This document shows positions 8,140-12,508 of a stretch of DNA of 12,508 nt, in pieces. Position numbers and translations under genes: made by a program. Position 1 is the stretch's first letter. Every line of letters starts with the position of its first letter. This DNA is from Bacteroidota bacterium (GTDB taxonomy: Bacteria > Bacteroidota > Bacteroidia > UKL13-3), in contig VEQB01000034.1 in the NCBI GenBank assembly GCA_018883485.1, positions 1-12,508 of the forward strand, read 5' to 3'. The notes beneath the pieces were generated by a model, which ran no database searches, was not told where the DNA came from, and saw nothing but the letters and a program-made list of their open reading frames with translations.

Positions 8140-8421
8140 TTAGTGATTATCTAATATTTTAACCTCGTAAATATTTGAATTTTTCCATTGAAAAATGATT
8201 CTCCATTGGTCGTTAATTCAAATGCTATAAAAGCCAGAAAAATTACCAACTAATTTTTCAAGTCGATTTGATGGAGGAATTCTTAAATCGGCAATATTCA
8301 TAGAATTGTTTAACATCCTTAATTTCCTTCTGCCAATATCCTGAATTTCCATTGGGAGCCCTTTCACTCTTTCCCCATTCCATATTTTTTCTGTTTCCTT
8401 GTTACCAAACGAGATAGTCAT
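8140..8421 (-). pseudogene. higB: HigB-type toxin (RelE/ParE superfamily), interrupted by an in-frame TGA
   Basis: From ATG 8421 the frame reads 67 codons of a clear HigB (MTISFGNKETEKIWNGE, then RRKLRMLNNSMNIADLRIPP, ending GNFSGFYSI) and meets TGA at 8220-8218. The same frame continues without a shift as INDQWRIIFQWKNSNIYEVK and ends ILDNH with TAA at 8142-8140, giving the full family length of 93 codons. In relatives the stop position is an arginine in FYSIRINDQWR, so one C-to-T change of CGA would explain it. The missing third carries the conserved arginine region of this mRNA-cleaving ribosome-dependent toxin family, so the short product should be inactive. TGA ends other genes here, so recoding is unlikely. 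A sequencing error remains possible. It has its own well-formed promoter and operator. Confidence 0.85.
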
Positions 8422-8438
8422 TTTTTAATGATTAAACA

Positions 8439-8463
8439 AATACTAACGCCAAAGGTAAGTATT
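8439..8463. promoter_or_regulatory. Probable HigA operator
   Basis: Arms AATACTAA (8439-8446) and TAAGTATT (8456-8463) form an inverted repeat matching at seven of eight positions around a nine-base centre. It covers the -7 box and the likely transcription start of higBA, 18 bases before the higB ATG. That is where HigA proteins normally bind to repress their own operon. Binding is inferred. Confidence 0.6.
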
Positions 8464-8481
8464 GGTTTTGAAAGTTCCAAA
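8450..8481 (-). promoter_or_regulatory. Promoter of higBA (Bacteroidota type)
   Basis: On the minus strand TTTG (8481-8478) is followed after exactly 20 bases by TACCTTTG (8457-8450), an exact match to the phylum consensus TTTG-N19-21-TAnnTTTG. The leader to ATG 8421 would be about 20 bases. This is the best promoter match in the window. Confidence 0.7.
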
Positions 8482-8567
8482 TTATTTTCAATGCGGCATA
8501 ATGGCTGACCCTAGGCGAAGGCAGGGGTTAGCAGAAAAACTTTTAAAAAAAGGGGGGAAATATTACT

Positions 8568-8705
8568 TTGAAAAATAATTCTATTTTTGAATTGTTGCTA
8601 AAATGGGGAGCTTACACTATTACATGGGCGATAGCCAAACTTCTATTCCCTATAAATCTTAAATTTATGGGTGGGGGAAGCTATGCTTTTTTGCGAGAGG
8701 TTTAG
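8568..8705 (+). CDS. Possible small protein of 45 residues
   Basis: A TTG start at 8568 is preceded by a strong purine run (AGGGGGG at 8551-8557), at reasonable Shine-Dalgarno distance. The frame reads 45 codons including LKWGAYTITWAIAKLLFPIN and ends with TAG. It has a hydrophobic, tryptophan-containing stretch that could be membrane-associated. I recognise no family. The unusual start, short length and plus orientation among minus-strand genes make it doubtful; it could be a chance frame or a decayed gene. Confidence 0.2.
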   Translation: MKNNSIFELLLKWGAYTITWAIAKLLFPINLKFMGGGSYAFLREV

Positions 8706-8811
8706 TTCAAAACCATCGCTATTCAGCAAAAAATATTAAACGCTCGTTAACGCAATGCCTATTAACCCAAAAAAAACCATCACGAAAAATCCATAACACT
8801 TATTTTAGTGC

Positions 8812-8884
8812 GCATAACCGGTTTCGTTCAACCGGAGTTTCATGGCTTGGCCTGCGGCCACCACGAAACTCTAGCTGTTAGCGG
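8812..8884 (-). repeat. attC-like palindromic element containing hairpin repeat copy 2
   Basis: On the minus strand the element runs from CCGCTAAC (8884-8877) to GTTATGC (8818-8812), about 73 bases, the usual size of an integron attC site. Inside are GAGTTTC (8835-8841) pairing with GAAACTC (8865-8871), the TGGCC/GGCCA hairpin with loop TGC, and a second small hairpin CCGGTT (8818-8823) with AACCGG (8830-8835). GCTGTTAGCGG at 8874-8884 recurs exactly at 11494-11504. The cores fit the attC consensus RYYYAAC/GTTRRRY only partly, so this is a structural resemblance and not proof. It starts 45 bases after the methyltransferase stop. Confidence 0.5.
8839..8876. repeat. 38-base hairpin repeat, copy 2
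   Basis: Same element as 6992-7029 with one base difference. Here the outer arms pair perfectly. Like copy 1 it lies shortly after the 3' end of a minus-strand gene, so a terminator, a REP-like repeat or a recombination-site core are all possible. Confidence 0.75.
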
Positions 8885-8928
8885 ATGCCCGAACTTCTCC
8901 ACGAAGCGGTGTCGGTTCAAGTTTGCAG

Positions 8929-10290
8929 TCAGTCATGCACTGTCGCTGTGCGTTTGCTTGCACTCTCTTTTTGCTTTGCTGCATTTGCCTTTGCGTTGGG
9001 CAAAGCAAAATGTGAGTGCAAATGCGTTGGCAATTGAAACTCTGTTCCCGAATAGTTTCCGTTTGCTAAAATTGAAAAGTCAGTAATCAAATGTTGTTGC
9101 ACTTTTGATAATTGCTTTGGTCGAGGCTCTTGTTCTTCTTCCTTTTGGTCAGAAAACAAATCAACTTTAGTTGATTTAGTTTTTGGCTTTTCATCATTGA
9201 TGTGGTCGTCTAAAGTTTGAGTTCCATTTTGGAAACGATTTAGAATTACATTCATTGATTCGCTGCCGATGTCAACGCCAATCCAGTTACGATGCAGTTC
9301 GTCTGCTGCAACCAAAGTAGTTCCTGAACCTGCAAAGCAGTCCATAACTAAATCACCTATGTTTGAAGAAGCAAGAATAATTCGCTTCAACATTTCAATA
9401 TTTTTTTCTGTCGGATAACCTGTGGTTTGAGTGTTCTGATTATTTACGTCAAGATAGTCAAGCCAAATGTCTTGTAAAGCAATGCCGCTGCTTTCGTCTA
9501 AATAAACTTTGCGTCTTGGATTTCCGTTTTTACTCCAATAAATTTCTCCTTTACGGTCAAATTCGTCTAACTTGTCGGGAGTGAATTGCCAGTGTTTACC
9601 GTCTGGTGGCATCATTCCTCTCCACATTTTCCCTGTTGTTCCGTTTCGTGTTCCGGGTGCATGAATAGGAACTCGTTTGTGTCGTCTGCCTGTTTCTTCT
9701 TCAATGAAGGGGAACTCCATTAAAACCTTTTCGTCCGTCCACTCATTAAATTGTTTATTCCAAACTGCGTTAGCAGTTTTGGAATAAAACAAAATGTAAT
9801 CAGAAATATTTCCGAAGGAATTTTTTGTAAAGTTTTTTGACTTGCATTTCTTTCTCGTAATCATGCTGCGGAAATTTGCAGCACCAAAAATTTCGTCCAT
9901 TAAAACCTTTACATGGAAAACCATTTTGTTGTCAAGATGAACATAGATAGAACCGTCAGTTGCTAATAGTTCTTTCATTAGCAAAAGTCGTTCACGCATG
10001 AAATCAATGTAATGTTCGCCTGTCAGCAAATCTGTGTAAGCATCTTTTTGTTTTCTCGTTTGGAAAACGCTGTTCGTTGCGTAAGGTGGGTCAATGTATA
10101 TGAGGCGAATTTTTCCTTTCACTGATTTGTCTTTCAACAAATCTTTCATCACTGAAATATTGTCGCCAAAATACAAGCGGTTTGCAGAATTACCATTCTC
10201 CCAAATAGGATGATATGTAAACTGCTCATTGTCGGAGTTGCTTGTCTGCAACTCTCCATTCCATTTTGTTTTTGGGATTCCTGTTGCCAT
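8929..10290 (-). CDS. Beta-class DNA methyltransferase (N6-adenine or N4-cytosine) of a type II-like R-M system
   Basis: The product is 453 residues from ATG 10290. The catalytic motif IDPPY (residues 66-70) comes first and the S-adenosylmethionine-binding motif DCFAGSGTT (317-325) comes late, which defines the beta class. Between them are the conserved DFMRERLLLMKELLATDGSI (96-115) and a variable target-recognition part (about 140-290), then TTGYPTEKNIEMLKRII (289-305). DPPY fits adenine-N6 or cytosine-N4 methylation; the recognition sequence cannot be read. The start is four bases after the stop of the endonuclease gene, so translation is coupled. The tail after about residue 419 (PTHLHSHFALPNAKANAAKQ and on) is low in complexity and is encoded by a palindromic repeat (8958-9021) whose relative lies upstream of the operon, so the original protein probably ended near there. 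Confidence 0.9.
   Translation of the reverse strand: MATGIPKTKWNGELQTSNSDNEQFTYHPIWENGNSANRLYFGDNISVMKDLLKDKSVKGKIRLIYIDPPYATNSVFQTRKQKDAYTDLLTGEHYIDFMRERLLLMKELLATDGSIYVHLDNKMVFHVKVLMDEIFGAANFRSMITRKKCKSKNFTKNSFGNISDYILFYSKTANAVWNKQFNEWTDEKVLMEFPFIEEETGRRHKRVPIHAPGTRNGTTGKMWRGMMPPDGKHWQFTPDKLDEFDRKGEIYWSKNGNPRRKVYLDESSGIALQDIWLDYLDVNNQNTQTTGYPTEKNIEMLKRIILASSNIGDLVMDCFAGSGTTLVAADELHRNWIGVDIGSESMNVILNRFQNGTQTLDDHINDEKPKTKSTKVDLFSDQKEEEQEPRPKQLSKVQQHLITDFSILANGNYSGTEFQLPTHLHSHFALPNAKANAAKQKESASKRTATVHD
8958..9021. repeat. Large imperfect hairpin A at the 3' end of the methyltransferase gene
   Basis: Left arm: TTGCACTC (8958-8965), TCT, TTTTGCTTTGC (8969-8979). Right arm: GCAAAGCAAAA (9000-9010), TGT, GAGTGCAA (9014-9021). 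Both stems pair perfectly around one three-base internal loop, with a 20-base terminal loop. The right half with its flank (about 8992-9030) is similar to 11210-11248, including TGCGTTGGG. GTTGGGC (8995-9001) is an exact GTTRRRY core. The element lies inside the annotated coding sequence. Confidence 0.75.
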
Positions 10291-10294
10291 TTTG

Positions 10295-11176
10295 TTACAA
10301 TTTTGAGTTTAACCATTCTTTGGTAATTCTCTCTGTTACCATTCGCAGAGTTAAAACCATAATTTTTCCGTCCCAACTTTTTTCTAAAGTTGAATAGTCA
10401 TTCCACATTGAACCAAGTAAAAGTCCTGGCCCATCGTTTACGAAAATTAGTTTGGTGTCAATTTTACTTTTCTTTGCGTAGCGAAGAAATTCGTTGGCAC
10501 AATTTGAATAACCACCAGTTCTGTCGTCCTCTTGTGCTCCGCCTCGGTCAGAGTCGTATCGTGCTAAGCCGATTGCAAGAATTTTATTTTTGTCCTTAAT
10601 TACAAAGTCAATTGGTCGTGTTGGATTAGGGTATTTATCAAAAACTTCTTTCATCAAAATATCTCTGCCTGCTCTTTCGGGTCCAATAATTTGAAGCCCT
10701 TGAAAGTTGCTGCGGAATAATTCAAAAAATCTTTCCGTTAAATCGTATCCTTTTTTGCCTCTGTCTTTATACTCCCAAAGTAAAGCACAAATTACCTCGT
10801 CTCTAAGCGGTCGGCTACTAAATGCTTTTTGAACTTCGTTGATTGGTCTGAACTTGGTGCTAAATTCTTTTTCAAAAGCGGCAGCTTTTGTTTTTCTTTT
10901 TGTCATCTCAACTGGAAGCACAGGACAAACATATCGCTTAAAAACTCTAAGCAGTTGAACTCTCATCCAAGGTTCAGATACTTCAGCGATTCCAAGAAAA
11001 AGTCGAGATGATGATTCAGAGGATTTTACAAGTTGTCCGAATAAAACCAAAACAGGTTTGTAAAGCAAACAAGCATCTTTCAAAATGTCGGGGTAATACT
11101 CGCCACCAGCAAGTGTTATCCAGTTGGATGCATCATTTTTATAGTCGGCAAATGAATTTTGTATCGTTTTTTTCAT
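10295..11176 (-). CDS. Probable type II restriction endonuclease (family not assigned)
   Basis: The product is 293 residues from ATG 11176. It lies directly upstream of a beta-class methyltransferase on the same strand with a four-base gap, the normal layout of a restriction-modification pair. The first part is helical. A likely nuclease core begins near residue 187: RPIDFVIKD (D190), then LAIGLARYDSDRGGAQEDDR (200-219), a highly polar conserved-looking block, and TKLIFVNDGPGLLLGSMWND (241-260). D190 in a strand before a second charged strand resembles a PD-(D/E)XK core, but the expected E-x-K is not obvious because the sequence there is IGLARY. I cannot name the cleavage site or family. The gene has few close features upstream except hairpin B. 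A methyltransferase partner without a recognised second subunit favours the endonuclease reading. Confidence 0.75.
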   Translation of the reverse strand: MKKTIQNSFADYKNDASNWITLAGGEYYPDILKDACLLYKPVLVLFGQLVKSSESSSRLFLGIAEVSEPWMRVQLLRVFKRYVCPVLPVEMTKRKTKAAAFEKEFSTKFRPINEVQKAFSSRPLRDEVICALLWEYKDRGKKGYDLTERFFELFRSNFQGLQIIGPERAGRDILMKEVFDKYPNPTRPIDFVIKDKNKILAIGLARYDSDRGGAQEDDRTGGYSNCANEFLRYAKKSKIDTKLIFVNDGPGLLLGSMWNDYSTLEKSWDGKIMVLTLRMVTERITKEWLNSKL

Positions 11177-11181
11177 TGAAA

Positions 11182-11189
11182 CAAAGGTA
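11182..11189 (-). promoter_or_regulatory. Possible -7 box before the restriction operon
   Basis: TACCTTTG on the minus strand is an exact TAnnTTTG match and the same octamer as the higBA -7 box. It ends only five bases before the ATG, so a transcript would be nearly leaderless. No TTTG lies at the right distance upstream, so confidence is low. Confidence 0.25.
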
Positions 11190-11217
11190 ATATTTTAAGG
11201 TCATGTTTGTGCGTTGG

Positions 11218-11283
11218 GTAAAAGCAAATGTGAAGCAAAATTGCGTTGCCTTGTGGGTGGCTTTGCTTCTCTTTTGCTTTTAC
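11218..11283. repeat. Large imperfect hairpin B upstream of the endonuclease gene
   Basis: Left arm: GTAAAAGCAAA (11218-11228), TGT, GAAGCAAA (11232-11239). Right arm: TTTGCTTC (11262-11269), TCT, TTTGCTTTTAC (11273-11283). Nineteen of 22 positions pair, with the same TGT/TCT internal loop as hairpin A and a 22-base terminal loop. GTTGGGT (11213-11219) overlaps the left end and is an exact GTTRRRY core. Halves A and B occur in opposite order on the two sides of the restriction genes. Confidence 0.75.
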
Positions 11284-11370
11284 GAAGGATAGCCAATCAG
11301 CTTCGCTGGCTTTTTTCTGTCGGTCGTTTCTTGCACAAAAGTTTGAAGTTGCACGGTCGCCCACGGGTTT

Positions 11371-11504
11371 CCGCTAACGTTTTGCAGCTACAAGAAGTTG
11401 GCGATTTCGAAGCACAAAACTGTCTGCCAGCACTGAACTTGATACGAAGCACAAAGCTTCATTTAACCACTGAACCGCCAATTTCTTGTAGGTGCTGTTA
11501 GCGG
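11371..11504 (-). repeat. 134-base palindromic, attC-like element after the lipoprotein gene
   Basis: The ends are CCGCTAAC (11371-11378) and GTTAGCGG (11497-11504). Inside, 11389-11403 (TACAAGAAGTTGGCG) pairs with 11476-11490 at 14 of 15 positions plus one G-U pair. The middle holds an 11-base direct repeat (CGAAGCACAAA at 11408-11418 and 11445-11455). It begins eight bases after the stop codon of the lipoprotein gene. Simple GTTAG-type ends, nested arms, an asymmetric middle, this length and this position are those of an integron attC site of the long kind. The core bases differ from strict GTTRRRY, so the call is tentative. Confidence 0.55.
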
Positions 11505-11512
11505 TTCGTGCT

Positions 11513-12469
11513 TTATTTTGCAATTCCAAATCTTTTTGTTTTAAAGTCAATACAAATTGTCTTGTTAAAGAAAAATGCGTTTCCAATAATCCCGTCACAT
11601 TTCAATTGCTCAAACATTTTGTCAAAATTATTATCTTTTGCATAGTAAACATCGAAATCAGCCAATGAATTCATTCCAATATTAATTTCTTTTGAAGAGT
11701 TTGAACCAACCATTATAACAGGGTTACCAAAATTTGTAACACTTAAAGTGTCATTGATTTTTTGCGTTGTAATTTCTTTCCAATTATTAAAAGAAGTCAT
11801 CATTGGAAATAAGCTTGAGCCAGTATCATACATAAAGTAATGAGTTTTTCCATTAACCATAATCGGAACCATAATTCTATTATTTTCTATTTTACATTTT
11901 ATAAAAGAAAAATACTTTTCCAAAGTACTGTTGGTGCTATCGAAAAAACTTATTGTTTGATTAGGGAAATTTATAACCAAAAGTTTATTTTGGACAATAT
12001 CTGCTCCAATAGTTCCTAAACTATTTTCTGAAACTGATGCATTCTTTTTTCGTGCGATTGGCTCACCATAATTGTAAAAACCTAACACATTCCGTTTACC
12101 AAAATTTATTTTTCCGATATTCAATTCCACACTTTTAATCATAAACAAAGGTCTTTCTGTATTTGCATCAGATAGAGAGTCCAATTTTAAATAATTATAT
12201 TCCGTAATGCTTTTTAAATTATTTTGATATAAAATAGTTGCGTCAGAACCAAGGTCGAACTGGGAGTAGTGTATTTCAGATACCGTGTCGAAACTAATTG
12301 GAAGATACATTGCGGCCTTGTCAAAGTGTCTACCGCTTATTTCGGCTGGGCTCCAATAAAACTTCTCCGTTAGATTATCAGGAATAAAATTTACGCTGCT
12401 TTTTTTGCTTGATTTGCAACCAGAGAAGAATACTGTCAAACCAAATATTGCTAGTGCTAATTTCTTCAT
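11513..12469 (-). CDS. Lipoprotein with two-lobed aspartic-protease (pepsin/retropepsin-like) pattern
   Basis: The product is 318 residues from ATG 12469. Residues 1-18 are a lipoprotein signal (LTVFFSGC, lipidated Cys18), so it should be anchored in the periplasm or outer membrane. The body shows an internal duplication. Lobe 1 has FDLGSDATILY (Asp72) and later GTIGADIVQNKLLVINF (152-168); lobe 2 has YDTGSSLFPM (Asp215) and DGIIGNAFFFNKTICIDF (292-309). DTGS followed by a hydrophobic-hydrophobic-Gly stretch is the signature of aspartic proteases, and the two copies would make a pepsin-like pair in one chain. Lobe 1 keeps the Asp but has Leu for Thr. The fold call is firm, activity is uncertain, and the substrate is unknown. 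A palindromic element follows its stop by eight bases. Confidence 0.8.
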   Translation of the reverse strand: MKKLALAIFGLTVFFSGCKSSKKSSVNFIPDNLTEKFYWSPAEISGRHFDKAAMYLPISFDTVSEIHYSQFDLGSDATILYQNNLKSITEYNYLKLDSLSDANTERPLFMIKSVELNIGKINFGKRNVLGFYNYGEPIARKKNASVSENSLGTIGADIVQNKLLVINFPNQTISFFDSTNSTLEKYFSFIKCKIENNRIMVPIMVNGKTHYFMYDTGSSLFPMMTSFNNWKEITTQKINDTLSVTNFGNPVIMVGSNSSKEINIGMNSLADFDVYYAKDNNFDKMFEQLKCDGIIGNAFFFNKTICIDFKTKRFGIAK

Positions 12470-12508
12470 TATACTGTCTTAAAATTATGTTTCAATTTAA
12501 TCGTGGGT

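Larger units (their letters stand above)
8422..8928. other. Intergenic region between higB and the methyltransferase gene
   Basis: About 500 bases. It holds the higBA promoter and operator, a hairpin (GCTGACCC at 8504-8511 with GGGTTAGC at 8525-8532, one G-U pair), a possible 45-codon frame (8568-8705), and the attC-like element with the second hairpin repeat (8812-8884). The remaining sequence shows no recognisable gene. Confidence 0.5.
11177..11512. other. Intergenic region between the lipoprotein and the restriction operon
   Basis: About 335 bases made almost wholly of palindromic elements: hairpin B (11218-11283) next to the endonuclease start, and the 134-base element (11371-11504) next to the lipoprotein stop. 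Frames that cross it on both strands have no protein-like sequence beyond the symmetry of the repeats. Confidence 0.6.

Noticed and set aside
7831..8154. Plus-strand open frame of 107 codons
   Set aside because: It is antisense to higA, whose family match on the minus strand is clear.
8140..8421. Alternative genetic code with TGA read as an amino acid
   Set aside because: TGA ends the WYL regulator and the methyltransferase in this window, so a standard code with a nonsense mutation is simpler.
8808..9086. Plus-strand open frame of 92 codons
   Set aside because: It covers the hairpin repeats and the antisense of the methyltransferase end; the sequence is repeat-derived.
11291..11316. Rho-independent terminator-like sequence (AGCC...GGCT followed by six T) on the plus strand
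   Set aside because: The stem has a four-base bulge and there is no plus-strand gene for it to end.
11214..11501. Plus-strand open frame of 95 codons in the palindromic spacer
   Set aside because: It is formed by hairpin B and the attC-like element and has the composition of translated repeats.
11374..11598. Minus-strand open frame of 74 codons overlapping the lipoprotein 3' end
   Set aside because: Most of it lies in the 134-base palindromic element and the rest overlaps the lipoprotein in another frame; it has no protein-like features.

Overview
The window looks like a chromosomal accessory region of a member of the Bacteroidota. The DNA is AT-rich, most genes lack Shine-Dalgarno sites, and two start regions carry the Bacteroidota promoter form (TTTG, about 20 bases, TAnnTTTG). 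A large cysteine-containing PKD/Ig-like surface protein typical of the phylum is also present. The genus cannot be told from the sequence.

Layout. 1-2304 (minus) is the N-terminal 768 codons of a secreted, repeat-built adhesin-like protein that runs off the left edge. A 600-base spacer separates it from a divergent WYL-type regulator (2914-3846, plus). A 21-base direct repeat occurs once on each side of that spacer. Converging on the regulator are an unknown 81-residue gene and an exported HNH protein (3991-4668, minus), followed by a membrane O-acyltransferase with an SGNH domain (4877-6688, minus).

From about 6990 to 11512 the region looks like an array of defence or selfish cassettes, all on the minus strand: a short Uma2-like nuclease, a HigBA toxin-antitoxin pair whose toxin has an in-frame stop, and a restriction endonuclease plus beta-class DNA methyltransferase pair. 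A lipoprotein with a two-lobed aspartic-protease pattern ends the window. The gaps between these genes are rich in imperfect palindromes: a 38-base hairpin present twice, two large related hairpins flanking the restriction-modification pair, and a 134-base palindromic element just after the lipoprotein stop. Their ends (GTTAGCGG, GTTATGC, GTTGGGC/T) resemble integron attC cores, so a cassette array is a reasonable but unproven hypothesis.

How the genes work together: the endonuclease and methyltransferase are four bases apart and surely co-expressed. HigA probably represses its own promoter through a palindrome on the -7 box. The WYL regulator may control itself and the divergent surface protein through the shared 21-base repeat. 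No integrase, transposase, tRNA, rRNA or CRISPR array was seen.
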